Source: Bog-532 sp963732345 (GTDB lineage Bacteria > Actinomycetota > Actinomycetes > Streptosporangiales > Streptosporangiaceae). From it: 64,000 nucleotides of DNA. The stretch is taken from contig CAVSZI010000003.1 in the NCBI GenBank assembly GCA_963732345.1, positions 124,001 to 188,000 of the forward strand. Direction: 5' to 3'. Below, in pieces: positions 34,056-42,524 of the stretch. Position 1 is the stretch's first letter. Each line of letters opens with the position of its first letter. A model generated the notes under the pieces. That model did no database searches and was not told where the DNA came from. It worked only from the letters and a program-made list of their open reading frames with translations. The translations under genes and the position numbers were made by a program.

Positions 34056-35242
34056 CCGGCCCTGGCGGGCCAGGTGAGCCCGACGGGGCCGCGTCCGGCC
34101 CCGTGCCCGGCCCGCTACATGGGGCCGGCCAGCTGATCGTGCTGGTGACGAGCCCGAGGGTCGCGCCGGGCCTGCTGACCCTGCAGGCGTGGGACGCGCT
34201 GCGCGGCGCGGCGCGGGTGCTCTGCGGCCGCCCCGGCCACCCCCAGCTGCCCGCGCTCGCGGAGGCCGGGATCACCTGCGAGATCGTCGGCGGGCCGCTC
34301 CCCGGCGCGGCACTCGCGCAGACCCTCGCGGACGCGGCGGCGCAGGCAGACGGTCCCGTGGTCTGGCTGGCGGCCGGCCCGGCCCGCCTCGGCTTGGGGC
34401 TCGGACTCGGCACCGGCACCGGCCCTGGGACCGCGAACGGGGCTCGGACGACCGCGACTGGGACCAGCGAGGACGCGGGCCAGGACGCGGGCGCCCTGCT
34501 CAGCTCCCTGCACGAGCTGGGCCCCCGGGGACCGGCCACGGTGGTGCTGCGCGGCTCCGCCGACCTGCCCGGTGGCCGCCTGCTGGACCTCGTGGCCACC
34601 ATGGAGATCCTCCGGGCCGAATGCCCCTGGGACGCTAAGCAGACCCACGAGTCTCTCGCCCCGCACCTGCTGGAAGAGCCCTACGAGGCGCTGGAGGCGC
34701 TGGAGAACGGCGATCACCGCGCCCTGCGGGAGGAACTCGGGGACGTCCTGATGCAGGTCATCTTCCACGCCAAGGTGGCGTCGGAGCGCGATGACGGCAC
34801 CGGGTACTCCGTCGACGACGTCGCGGACGGCATCGTCACCAAGCTCGTGCGGCGGCATCCGCACGTGTTCGCCGACGTCACCGTGTCCGGCGCCGACGAG
34901 GTAAAGCAGAACTGGGACGCGATAAAGCGGGCCGAGCGGGCCGAGAAGGCCTCGCCCGGTGACGCGCCCTCCTCGGCGCTGGACGGAGTTCCGTTCGGGC
35001 AGCCCGCCCTGGCCCTGGCCGCCCAGCTCCAGCGCCGGGCGGCACGGGCGGATGTCCCGCCGGAACTGGCCCGGGCCACCCGGGAGACGGACGATGCCGG
35101 GGCCGGTCTCGGGGACCGCCTCCTCGGCCTGGTCGCCGCGGCGGGCGCGGAGGGCCTCGACCCGGAGATGGAGCTGCGCGCCGCCGCACGCCGGTACGCC
35201 GAACGCGTCCGGGCGTGGGAGCGCGCGCGACAGGGCCGATGA
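34049..35242 (+). CDS. mazG: MazG-family nucleoside triphosphate pyrophosphohydrolase
   Basis: About 397 residues. The C-terminal half is the MazG all-alpha NTP pyrophosphatase: MEILRAECPWDAKQTHESL, LLEEPYEALEAL, REELGDVLMQVIFHA and RRHPHVFADV. The N-terminal 190 residues resemble a decayed tetrapyrrole-methylase-like domain (LIVLVTSPRVAPGLLTL) with a Gly/Thr-rich linker. The family cleans up aberrant NTPs. GTG 34049 overlaps the SurA-like stop; the longer upstream frame is a shadow. Confidence 0.9.
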   Translation: MLTGPGGPGEPDGAASGPVPGPLHGAGQLIVLVTSPRVAPGLLTLQAWDALRGAARVLCGRPGHPQLPALAEAGITCEIVGGPLPGAALAQTLADAAAQADGPVVWLAAGPARLGLGLGLGTGTGPGTANGARTTATGTSEDAGQDAGALLSSLHELGPRGPATVVLRGSADLPGGRLLDLVATMEILRAECPWDAKQTHESLAPHLLEEPYEALEALENGDHRALREELGDVLMQVIFHAKVASERDDGTGYSVDDVADGIVTKLVRRHPHVFADVTVSGADEVKQNWDAIKRAERAEKASPGDAPSSALDGVPFGQPALALAAQLQRRAARADVPPELARATRETDDAGAGLGDRLLGLVAAAGAEGLDPEMELRAAARRYAERVRAWERARQGR

Positions 35243-35409
35243 CCGCGGTGGGCCGGAGGCCGGCGTGGCCGGTGCGAACGGGCGGTCGGGCTCCACTAGG
35301 CTCGAACGCGGACGACGTGACCGGCCCCCCGCGCGTGCGGTCCCCGCAGCAACCGCCGTGGGCCGGCAGGATATGAGCAAGATCGTGAACAGAACATGAG
35401 GAGCCGACG

Positions 35410-36693
35410 GTGGCCTCCATCGAAGCAATCCATGCCAGGCAGATCCTGGACTCCCGCGGCAACCCGACCCTGGAGGTCGAGCTCGCCCTGGACGACGGGA
35501 CGATAGGGCGCGCCGGAGTGCCCAGCGGCGCCTCGACCGGCGCCTTCGAAGCGGTGGAACTGAGGGATGGCGGCGATGAGTACGGCGGCAAGGCCGTCGC
35601 CCGCGCCGTCGCCAACGTCAACGACGAGATCCAGCCCGGGCTCCTCGGGCACGAGGCCGACGATCAGCGGCTGATCGACCAGGCCATGATCGACCTGGAC
35701 CGGACCCCGGACAAGTCCCGGCTCGGCGCGAACGCGATCGTCGGGGTCAGCGTCGCGGTGGCCCGCGCGGCGGCGGATTCGGCCAGCCTGCCGCTGTTCC
35801 GCTACCTGGGCGGCCCGAACGCTCATGTGCTGCCGGTGCCGATGATGAACATCATGAACGGTGGCGCGCACGCGGACAACAGTGTCGACATCCAGGAGTT
35901 CATGATCACGCCGATCGGCGCGCCGACGTACAACGAGGCGCTGCGCTGGGGGGCGGAGACCTACCACGCCCTGAAGTCGGTCCTGAAGCAGTACGGCCTG
36001 TCCACCGGGGTCGGCGACGAGGGCGGGTTCGCTCCCGACCTGGGGCACAACCGGGCCGCGCTGGACCTTATCGTCGAGGCGATCGGCAAGGCCGGCTTCA
36101 CCCCCGGACGCGATATCGCCCTGGCCATCGACGCCGCCGCCACCGAATTCCATGGCGACGAGGGCTACACCTTCGAGGGCGCCTCCCGGACCTCCGGCGA
36201 GATGGTCAACATCTACCGCGAATGGCTGGACACCTACCCCATCGTCTCGCTGGAAGACCCGCTCGCCGAGGAAGACTGGGCCGGGTGGCGCGACCTGACC
36301 GCGGCGGTCGGCCGCCAGGTGCAGATCGTGGGCGACGACCTGTTCGTGACCAACCCGGAGCGGCTTCGCCGGGGCATCGCCGAGCAGGCCGCCAACGCGC
36401 TCCTGGTCAAGCTGAACCAGATCGGCACGGTGACCGAAACCCTGGACGCGGTGTCGGCCGCGCAGCGGGCCAGCTTCAGCTGCATCATCAGCCACCGGTC
36501 CGGTGAGACCGACGACACCACCATCTCCGACCTGGCCGTGGCGACCAACTGCGGCCAGATCAAGACGGGGGCGCCGGCCCGCGGCGAACGTGTGGCGAAG
36601 TACAACCAGCTGCTGAGAATCGAGGAATTGCTGGGCGACGCGGCCGAATACGCGGGCGCCCGTGCCTACCCGAGGTTCGCGGAACGGGCCTGA
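35410..36693 (+). CDS. eno: Enolase
   Basis: Interconverts 2-phosphoglycerate and phosphoenolpyruvate; 427 residues, normal length. Motifs: ARQILDSRGNPTLEVE, VPSGASTGAFEAVELRDG, GGAHADNSVDIQEFM, VSLEDPLAEEDW, LLVKLNQIGT and SHRSGETDDTTI. The GTG start at 35410 has GAGGAG seven bases upstream. Its stop overlaps the ftsB start (TGATGA). Confidence 0.97.
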   Translation: MASIEAIHARQILDSRGNPTLEVELALDDGTIGRAGVPSGASTGAFEAVELRDGGDEYGGKAVARAVANVNDEIQPGLLGHEADDQRLIDQAMIDLDRTPDKSRLGANAIVGVSVAVARAAADSASLPLFRYLGGPNAHVLPVPMMNIMNGGAHADNSVDIQEFMITPIGAPTYNEALRWGAETYHALKSVLKQYGLSTGVGDEGGFAPDLGHNRAALDLIVEAIGKAGFTPGRDIALAIDAAATEFHGDEGYTFEGASRTSGEMVNIYREWLDTYPIVSLEDPLAEEDWAGWRDLTAAVGRQVQIVGDDLFVTNPERLRRGIAEQAANALLVKLNQIGTVTETLDAVSAAQRASFSCIISHRSGETDDTTISDLAVATNCGQIKTGAPARGERVAKYNQLLRIEELLGDAAEYAGARAYPRFAERA

Positions 36694-37106
36694 TGACCGA
36701 GCCCGCCGCCCGCCGCCCGGCCCGTCAGCCACATCAGACTCGGCTGACGGGCCGGGCCGCGCTGCTCGCGGTGGTGATCTGCGCGATCGCGCTCAGCCTG
36801 GCGTATCCGGTCCGGGAGTACATCGCGCAGCGACGGCAGATCGATCAGCTGCTGGCGACCCAGCAGTCCAGCTCGGTCCAGGTGAAGAGCCTGCAGGCGC
36901 AGCAGCAGCGGTTCGCCGACCCCGCGTACATCGAACAGCAGGCCCGGGATCAGCTGCACATGTGCTTCCCCACCGAGAAGTGCTACGTGATCATCAGCAA
37001 CTCCGCGGCGCCGGACGCCACGCCGCAGCAGGCCCACGCCGCCGCTCCCTGGTACACCAGGCTGTGGCAGTCGGTGAAGAAGGCGGATCAGGCCCCGGCG
37101 CGCTGA
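36693..37106 (+). CDS. FtsB/DivIC-type septum formation initiator
   Basis: A 137-residue bitopic protein: basic cytosolic N-terminus, membrane segment at about 22-42, coiled coil (about 43-75), then DPAYIEQQARDQLHMCF. The family usually has a hydrophobic residue near the second cysteine of FPTEKCYVI; the two cysteines here could form a disulfide outside the membrane. It acts in the divisome with FtsQ/FtsL. Start and stop both overlap neighbours (eno, DUF501), indicating tight coupling. Confidence 0.87.
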   Translation: MTEPAARRPARQPHQTRLTGRAALLAVVICAIALSLAYPVREYIAQRRQIDQLLATQQSSSVQVKSLQAQQQRFADPAYIEQQARDQLHMCFPTEKCYVIISNSAAPDATPQQAHAAAPWYTRLWQSVKKADQAPAR

Positions 37107-37666
37107 TGGATCCTTCGACCGAGGCGGTGATCGCCGCCCAGCTCGGCCGCGCGCCACGGGGCCTGCGGGCGGTCGCGCACATGTGCCCGTGCGGCCTGCC
37201 CGACGTGGTGGAGACCGCGCCGCGGCTGCCGGACGGCACACCCTTCCCGACGCTGTACTACCTTACCTGCCCGCGCGCCGCCGCCGCGGTCAGCAAGCTG
37301 GAAGCGGCGGGCACGATGCGCGCCATGACGGTCCGGCTGGCGCACGACGAGGAACTCCGGCGGTCGTACGAGGTGGCCCACCAGGACTACCTGGCCCGGC
37401 GTCGGCAGGCGGCGCTAGAGTCCGGGATCGAGCCGCTGCCGCCGGGCACGCAGAGCGCGGGCGGCATGCCGGAACGGGTGAAGTGCCTGCACGCGATCGT
37501 CGCCCACGAGCTCGCCGTGCCGGGTGCGAGCCGGCTCGGCCGGGAAGCGGCCGCTGCCGCCGGACCGTGGTGGGCGGATGGGCCGTGCGTAACATCCATG
37601 CCGAACGGTCCCGGCGCGCCTTCCCCGCGTGAGACTTCCCCCGGTGAGACGAAAGGCGGCCGATGA
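37106..37666 (+). CDS. DUF501-family protein
   Basis: A 186-residue cytosolic protein with MCPCGLPDVVETAPRLPDG and FPTLYYLTCPRAAAAVSKLEA, the hallmarks of DUF501. Function is unknown, but it is almost always found between ftsB and ppx in actinobacteria. Cysteines in CPCG, YLTCPR and KCLHA suggest metal or redox chemistry. It overlaps ftsB by one base at the start and ppx by four at the end. Confidence 0.88.
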   Translation: MDPSTEAVIAAQLGRAPRGLRAVAHMCPCGLPDVVETAPRLPDGTPFPTLYYLTCPRAAAAVSKLEAAGTMRAMTVRLAHDEELRRSYEVAHQDYLARRRQAALESGIEPLPPGTQSAGGMPERVKCLHAIVAHELAVPGASRLGREAAAAAGPWWADGPCVTSMPNGPGAPSPRETSPGETKGGR

Positions 37667-38619
37667 CCCGGCGCGTGGCGGCGATTGACTGCGGGACCAA
37701 TTCCATCCGGCTCCTCGTCGCCGACGTCGACCCGGAGTGCGGGGCGCTCACCGACGTGGACCGGCGAATGGAGATCGTCCGGCTGGGCCAGGGCGTCGAT
37801 ACCAGCGGCCGGCTCGCCCCCGAGGCGCTGGACCGGACCATGCACGCGCTGAGCGACTACGCGGCGAGCATCATGCGGCTCGGTGCCAGCGACATCCGGA
37901 TGGTGGCGACGAGCGCGACCCGTGACGCCGCGAACGCCGGGGAGTTCGTCCGCCGGGTCACGGCCGTGCTGGGCGCCGCGCCGGAAGTTCTCAGCGGCGA
38001 CGAGGAGGCCCGGCTGTCCTTTACCGGCGCGACGGCGGAACTGGACGGCGTCCCGTCGCCGGAGCCCCCATATCTGGTCGTGGACATCGGTGGCGGCTCT
38101 ACCGAGTTCGTCCTCGGCGCGGCGGGCACGGTGTCGGCGGCCGCCAGCATCGACATCGGGTGTGTCCGGATGACCGAGCGGCACCTGCGTTCCGACCCGC
38201 CGTCGCCGGAACAGATCGCCGCGGCTACGGCCGATATCGACGCTGCCGTCGGGCGGGCGGCGGCCATGGTCGACGGCGGCCAGGCGCCCACCCTCGTCGG
38301 CCTGGCCGGATCCGTCACCACCGTGGCCGGCATCGCCATGGACCTGCCCGCGTACGATTCCGGCCGCCTGCACCACGCGCGCGTCGCGGCCGCCGAGGTG
38401 CACGCCGTGGCCACGCGACTGCTCTCCCTCACCCGGGCAGAGCGGGCCCGGATCGCGGTGATGCACCCGGGCCGGGTGGACGTCATCGGAGCGGGGGCGC
38501 TCATCCTCGACCGCATCATGAGCCTGATCGGCCTGGCCGAAGTCCTGGTTAGCGAGCACGACATCCTGGACGGCATCGCCTGGTCCCTGGCGGCGCCGCA
38601 GACGGCCCCGGGCCGGTGA
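37663..38619 (+). CDS. ppx: Ppx/GppA-family exopolyphosphatase
   Basis: A 318-residue ASKHA-fold phosphatase. AAIDCGTNSIRLLVADV (phosphate 1 loop), VVDIGGGSTEFVLG (phosphate 2) and LAGSVTTVAGIAMDL match the family. It may hydrolyse polyphosphate or pppGpp. It is a short form lacking the C-terminal HD-like domain. GAAAGGCGG precedes ATG 37663. Its 3' end runs into a tandem 27-bp repeat shared with the udg start region. Confidence 0.9.
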   Translation: MTRRVAAIDCGTNSIRLLVADVDPECGALTDVDRRMEIVRLGQGVDTSGRLAPEALDRTMHALSDYAASIMRLGASDIRMVATSATRDAANAGEFVRRVTAVLGAAPEVLSGDEEARLSFTGATAELDGVPSPEPPYLVVDIGGGSTEFVLGAAGTVSAAASIDIGCVRMTERHLRSDPPSPEQIAAATADIDAAVGRAAAMVDGGQAPTLVGLAGSVTTVAGIAMDLPAYDSGRLHHARVAAAEVHAVATRLLSLTRAERARIAVMHPGRVDVIGAGALILDRIMSLIGLAEVLVSEHDILDGIAWSLAAPQTAPGR

Positions 38620-39618
38620 GTGCCGGTGAGCGGCACTGACGGCCCCGGGCCGGTGAGCGGCACTGACGGCCCCGGGCCGGTGAGCGCCGCATGCGCGCCT
38701 GTGCTGGTGAGCCCAGGAGATGACCTGGCTGGCCCGTCTGGCCCAGTGCCGGCCGGCCCGGTGCCGCCGGGGACCGGCTGGCCGCACGATCTCGCGACGC
38801 CCGCCACCCCGGTGGCGCACGGGCCCGCAGAAGTTCGGGACCTGGCCGCGAGCGCGCCGACGCTGGCCGAGCTGACCGCGCGGCAGTCGGTGTGCCGGGC
38901 CTGCCCGCGCCTGGTGAGCTGGCGGGAGGAGGTCGCGGCCGTTCGCCGACGTTCCTTTCAGGCCGAGCGCTACTGGGGCCGTCCCATCCCCGGCTGGGGC
39001 GCACAGGCCCCGCGCGTCCTGATCGTCGGCCTCGCTCCCGCCGCGCACGGCGGGAACCGCACCGGGCGGATCTTCACCGGAGACCGCAGCGGGGACTTCC
39101 TCTTCGCGTCCCTGTACCGGTGCGGCCTGGCCGACAGCCCGGTCAGCGTCACGGCCGGGGACGGTCAGCGGCTGCGGGACGCCAGGATGGTCGCGGCGGT
39201 CCGGTGCGCGCCCCCGGCCAACAAGCCCACCACGGACGAACGTGACACCTGTGCGCCCTGGCTCGTGGCGGAAGTCGCGCAGGTGGCCCCGTCGGTCCGG
39301 GCCATCGTCTGCCTGGGCGGCTTTGCCTGGCAGGCGCTGTGGCCGGTGCTGCGCGCGGCCGGTTTCGCGCTGCCGTCCCGGCGGCCGCCGTTCGGCCACG
39401 GGGCCGAGGCCGAGATCCGGCCGCCTGATCCGGACGCCCCGCCCGTCCTGCTCCTGGGCTGCTACCACCCCAGCCAGCAGAACACCTTCACCGGTCGCGT
39501 CACCCCGGACATGCTGGATGCCGTCTTCACCCGCGCCTGCGGGTTTTCGGGCGCGGGTGAAGACAGCGGGGGTTCCGGGGGTCGGCCCCCGGGCTGGAGG
39601 GGTTTCGGCCGGCGCTGA
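38620..39618 (+). CDS. Uracil-DNA glycosylase, family 5 (UdgB-like)
   Basis: Removes uracil (and possibly hypoxanthine) from DNA; about 300-330 residues. An iron-sulfur cysteine pair is seen in SVCRACPRLVSWRE. The glycosylase loop is VGLAPAAHGGNRTG followed by FTGDRSGDFL, then RCAPPANKPT and CYHPSQQNTF. The start is uncertain: GTG 38620 lies inside a 27-bp repeat, and GTG 38701 or 38707 give a more usual N-terminus. The last ~18 codons are made by a copy of the dispersed GC-rich element, replacing the native C-terminus. Confidence 0.88.
   Translation: MPVSGTDGPGPVSGTDGPGPVSAACAPVLVSPGDDLAGPSGPVPAGPVPPGTGWPHDLATPATPVAHGPAEVRDLAASAPTLAELTARQSVCRACPRLVSWREEVAAVRRRSFQAERYWGRPIPGWGAQAPRVLIVGLAPAAHGGNRTGRIFTGDRSGDFLFASLYRCGLADSPVSVTAGDGQRLRDARMVAAVRCAPPANKPTTDERDTCAPWLVAEVAQVAPSVRAIVCLGGFAWQALWPVLRAAGFALPSRRPPFGHGAEAEIRPPDPDAPPVLLLGCYHPSQQNTFTGRVTPDMLDAVFTRACGFSGAGEDSGGSGGRPPGWRGFGRR
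38623..38676. repeat. Two tandem 27-bp units at the ppx-udg junction
   Basis: Exact copies at 38623-38649 and 38650-38676, flanked by partial copies (38601-38620 within ppx and 38677-38686). Twenty-seven bases keep the udg frame (nine codons, GTDGPGPVS). The ppx stop lies in the upstream partial copy. Confidence 0.93.
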
Positions 39619-39727
39619 ATGGCAGCGACCCGGGCTTCCGGCCCGGTCGGCGGCCGGTTGTCGGCGAAGTACCGCGTCGGGGCGTGTAGACAGCGGGGGT
39701 TCCGGGGGTCGGCCCCCGGGCCAGCAC
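39561..39727 (-). repeat. Dispersed GC-rich element, locus A (reverse orientation)
   Basis: A 34-bp segment occurs identically at 39561-39594 (inside the 3' end of udg) and 39688-39721. The stretch 39622-39727, read on the minus strand, matches the elements at 45, 51 and 60 kb in order: CCCGGGGGCCGACCCCCGG hairpin, GCGGTACTTCGCCGAC, CCGGCCG, and a GGGCC/GGCCC hairpin ending GTCGCTG. Confidence 0.88.
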
Positions 39728-40044
39728 AGTTGTGATCTGGACGGCGACCGATTTATATCTATATTTCACGGTTCAACCTTGCAGATGCACAAGCAGAATG
39801 CATTGTCCCTGGTAACGGGGCTGCCCGCCGCGTGAGCAATTTGATAGCAAATGAGATCCCGGCGGCCATGGACGCCACTAATGCACGACTTTGGTTACGC
39901 AGCGTTTAAGTTATCCGGGGGCAGTGGTTACCCTGCGCACTCATTGCCCGTTAATGGCTAATCATATAAACGTACTCAGCCTTACTTACGGGTCCGAATA
40001 TATGGGCCTTTCGATTATGTAAATTTGCGGGGTATCATTGGCCA
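39728..40044. other. AT-richer non-coding stretch before the tRNA-like gene
   Basis: Clearly lower GC than the rest of the window, with runs such as TTTATATCTATATTTC and TAATCATATAAACG. No gene was recognised. The change in composition next to a tRNA-like gene could mark an old insertion. Confidence 0.5.
40010..40038 (+). promoter_or_regulatory. Putative promoter of the tRNA-like gene
   Basis: TTCGAT (40010-40015), 17 bp, TATCAT (40033-40038), six bases before the predicted 5' end. Confidence 0.45.
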
Positions 40045-40118
40045 GCCCCCGTAGCCCAAGGGCAGAGGCCGCCCCCCTAAAAGGGTCGCCAGTGTCGGTT
40101 CGAGTCCGACCGGGGGCA
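40045..40118 (+). tRNA. tRNA-like gene, anticodon probably UAA, identity uncertain
   Basis: A 74-nt cloverleaf. Acceptor GCCCCCG/CGGGGGC pairs perfectly with discriminator A, and T-arm GTCGG-TTCGAGT-CCGAC is perfect. The D-stem has three pairs (GCC/GGC). The anticodon arm GCCCC-CCTAAAA-GGGTC has four pairs and one C-U mismatch; its loop places TAA at 34-36, which would read Leu codon UUA. Unusual points: position 33 is C rather than U, and the variable loop is only about six bases although Leu tRNAs have a long arm. CCA is not encoded. It may be a special-purpose or decayed tRNA. Confidence 0.65.
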
Positions 40119-40417
40119 CAGCGCACCTTAGGGCAACCCATTTCCCTGAATGTGCCCGGGATCGTCAACGTTGTCCGGCGGTCATAGTTCGCGCGCGACT
40201 AATGGCAGGCCGTGCGGAGCGCCGGGCATTCAATCGCGGCGTCCAGACTGGTTTGTGCAGGCAGGACGATTAATTCCAGTGCTAATTCGCGCGCAGATGC
40301 ACGTGCACTCAAGATGTCCCGTCAAAGGTGTCCTGTCAGGCCGCTAGATGCCATGTCTTGGGCTGACCGAGAACGCGGGCGTAACGCCAGAGGGGACGCG
40401 GGAAGCAAAGCGCTATT
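40119..40417. other. Non-coding stretch after the tRNA-like gene
   Basis: About 300 bp with no recognisable gene, repeat or terminator hairpin. Confidence 0.4.
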
Positions 40418-40828
40418 TCACCCGCTGACGGAGGGCCCCGCGCGGGAAAGAGTCACACGAATGATGACCCGTCGATCCCGCACCATAGCTGCTCGATAGT
40501 CACTCCAGTCAGGATGCTCACCGGAGATCATGCGGTAGTACTCGACCAGCAGTTCCATGGCATCGGGGAGCGGGATCACCTCTGCCGTCCCCTCGGCCTG
40601 GACCCATTCGCCGAAGAATCCGTCGGTGAACGCGCACACGGAAGCGAATGGGTCACGTCTTAGGTTGCGGGTCTTGACAGCAGTCTCCCGGGTGCTGATC
40701 AGCACCCGGCCGTCGTCGTCGACGGCGCAGACCACGGGAGACATCTGGGGGCGGCCATCGGCCCGCGTCGTGGCCAGGATGGCCCGGTGATGGGCACGCA
40801 GGAACAGTTGGGCGTGCGCCGCGCTCAT
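40418..40828 (-). CDS. PPOX-class flavin/F420-dependent oxidoreductase-like protein
   Basis: A 136-residue split-barrel protein of the pyridoxamine 5'-phosphate oxidase-like superfamily. RAILATTRADGRPQMSPVVCAV and DGRVLISTRETAVKTRNLRRDP are the cofactor-binding strands, and VQAEGTAEVI follows. In actinobacteria such proteins often use F420 or heme as ligand; this cannot be decided here. No clear Shine-Dalgarno precedes ATG 40828. The short DUF4287-like gene lies 17 bp upstream on the same strand. Confidence 0.85.
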   Translation of the reverse strand: MSAAHAQLFLRAHHRAILATTRADGRPQMSPVVCAVDDDGRVLISTRETAVKTRNLRRDPFASVCAFTDGFFGEWVQAEGTAEVIPLPDAMELLVEYYRMISGEHPDWSDYRAAMVRDRRVIIRVTLSRAGPSVSG

Positions 40829-40845
40829 GAACGATGCGTCAGGGA

Positions 40846-41079
40846 TCAGACGCTGTACAGCCTGATGCGCCTGCGCACCTCGTACTCGTGGACGATGGCG
40901 TTAGCGTAGCCCTGTGAGATGCCGTGCTCGTCGGCGAGCCAGTGAGCGCGCTCTTCGCAGCGAAGGAACGCCGGACCGGATTCAAGGCGCATGAACCATT
41001 CACGGAGGTCACTGCCTGTGACGCGGGGTATACGTGCAATGAGATTCTTGTGCGTGTTCAGAGAGCGGGTCAGCGGCAA
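40846..41079 (-). CDS. Small DUF4287-like protein
   Basis: A 77-residue protein with KNLIARIPRVTGSDLREWF followed by HWLADEHGISQGYANAIVHEY, which resembles DUF4287 (often seen with DUF5655). Function unknown. It starts at TTG 41079 with a perfect GGAGGT six bases upstream. Only 17 bp separate it from the PPOX gene, so they are probably one transcript. Confidence 0.7.
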   Translation of the reverse strand: MPLTRSLNTHKNLIARIPRVTGSDLREWFMRLESGPAFLRCEERAHWLADEHGISQGYANAIVHEYEVRRRIRLYSV

Positions 41080-41200
41080 TTGGCACCTCCATGGGGGCGA
41101 AGCCTCTGCTGTGAGCCTGCCTCACCGCCTCGCGCCTGGCAAGACCCGGTGGCCACCTTTCCTTAATGACAGGTAAATCCGCTCTGTCTGATGGCTGTCA

Positions 41201-41228
41201 CCCCAGTGGCGCTTTGCGCTCACTGGGG
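41201..41228 (-). terminator. Hairpin downstream of the thiolase gene
   Basis: CCCCAGTGGCGC-TTT-GCGCTCACTGGGG: twelve pairs with one bulged base. It is the second of two hairpins past the thiolase stop. Confidence 0.5.
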
Positions 41229-41256
41229 CAACTGCCCGGCTGCTGCGCAGATCAGA

Positions 41257-41286
41257 CGGCCTGCCCCACCGCGGTGGGGCAGGCCG
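41257..41286 (-). terminator. Perfect 30-nt palindrome, probable thiolase terminator
   Basis: Fifteen-base arms centred on ACCGCGGT, beginning 18 bp after the thiolase stop on the minus strand. No U-tract. As a continuous palindrome it could also be a protein-binding site. Confidence 0.65.
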
Positions 41287-41303
41287 CCCGGGAAAACGGC
41301 GTC

Positions 41304-42524
41304 CTAGGACAGCCGCTCCATGATCATGGCCATGCCCTGGCCGCCGCCCACGCACATCGTCTCCAGCCCGAGCGTCTTGTTGCGGAACTGGAGGCCGTTC
41401 AGCAGCGTCGTGGTGATGCGCGCCCCGGTCATGCCGAACGGATGCCCGACGGCGATCGCGCCCCCGTTGACGTTCAGCTTATCGAGGTCGATGCCGAGGT
41501 CGCGGTAGGAAGGGATCACCTGAGCCGCGAACGCCTCGTTCATCTCCACCAGGTCGATGTCGCTGATGGCCATGCCCGCCAGTGACAGGGCGCGACGGGA
41601 TGCCCCGACCGGGCCGAGGCCCATGATCTCCGGTGACAGGGCCGACACCCCGGTGGAGACGATCCGTGCGAGCGGGGTGATGCCCAGCTCCGCGGCCTTC
41701 GTGTCGCTCATGATGATGACCGCGGCCGCGCCGTCGTTCAGCGCGCAGCAGTTGCCTGCGGTCACGGTCCCGTCCGGCCGGAACACCGGCTTGAGGGTCG
41801 CGATCTTCTCCAGCGTCGTCCCGGCGCGGGGGCCGTCGTCCGCGGCCACGGTGCTGCCGTCCGGCAGCGTCACTGGCGTGATCTCGCGCGGCCAGAACCC
41901 GTCGGCGATGGCCTTCTCGGCCAGGTTCTGCGACCGGACGCCGAATTCGTCCTGTTCCGCTCGGGTGATGCCGCGCAGGCCGGCCAAGTTCTCGGCGGTC
42001 TCGCCCATCGCGATGTAGACGTCGGGGATCTCCTCGTCCTCACGGGGGTCATGCCAGGTGCCCGCGCCGCCCTCGCGAGTCCGCTCGGTCCGGCCTTCGG
42101 CATCCGCGAACGCCGGGTTGTGCGTGTTCGGCCAGCTGTCGCTGCTCCCGTTCGCGAAGCGGCTCACGCATTCGACGCCCGCCGAGATAAAGACGTCCCC
42201 CTCGCCGGCCTTGATGGCGTGGAAGGCCATCCGGGTGGTCTGCAGCGACGACGAGCAGTAGCGCGTCACCGTGGTTCCGGGCAGGTTGTCGTGTCCGAGC
42301 AGCACGGCGACCACGCGCCCCAGGTTGAATCCCTGCTCCCCGCCGGGCAGGCCGCAGCCCAGCAGCAGGTCGTCGATGTCCTCCGGATCGAGCTGAGGCA
42401 CCTTGGCCAGCGCGGCCGTGATGATCTGAGCGGCCAGGTCGTCCGGCCTGATACTGGCGAGGGATCCCTTGAACGCGCGGCCAATCGGGGATCGCGCCGT
42501 TGCGACGACAACTGCCTCCGGCAT
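41304..42524 (-). CDS. Acetyl-CoA acetyltransferase (thiolase)
   Basis: Thiolase of about 406 residues catalysing acetoacetyl-CoA formation or 3-ketoacyl-CoA cleavage. Catalytic Cys 90 is in VTRYCSSSLQTTRMAF. The His motif is GGAIAVGHPFGMTGAR and the second Cys is in CVGGGQGMAM. ATG 42524 follows AAGGAGG eight bases upstream; the ten-codon upstream extension has no support. It stands alone, divergent from cystathionine beta-synthase, so a biosynthetic or beta-oxidation role is not resolved. Confidence 0.93.
   Translation of the reverse strand: MPEAVVVATARSPIGRAFKGSLASIRPDDLAAQIITAALAKVPQLDPEDIDDLLLGCGLPGGEQGFNLGRVVAVLLGHDNLPGTTVTRYCSSSLQTTRMAFHAIKAGEGDVFISAGVECVSRFANGSSDSWPNTHNPAFADAEGRTERTREGGAGTWHDPREDEEIPDVYIAMGETAENLAGLRGITRAEQDEFGVRSQNLAEKAIADGFWPREITPVTLPDGSTVAADDGPRAGTTLEKIATLKPVFRPDGTVTAGNCCALNDGAAAVIIMSDTKAAELGITPLARIVSTGVSALSPEIMGLGPVGASRRALSLAGMAISDIDLVEMNEAFAAQVIPSYRDLGIDLDKLNVNGGAIAVGHPFGMTGARITTTLLNGLQFRNKTLGLETMCVGGGQGMAMIMERLS

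Noticed and set aside
40045..40118. Attachment site for an integrated element at the tRNA 3' end
   Set aside because: No second copy of the 3' end and no integrase gene were found in the window.
39986..40168. Sixty-codon minus-strand ORF over the tRNA-like gene
   Set aside because: It is the reverse complement of the tRNA arms; such ORFs are common annotation artefacts.
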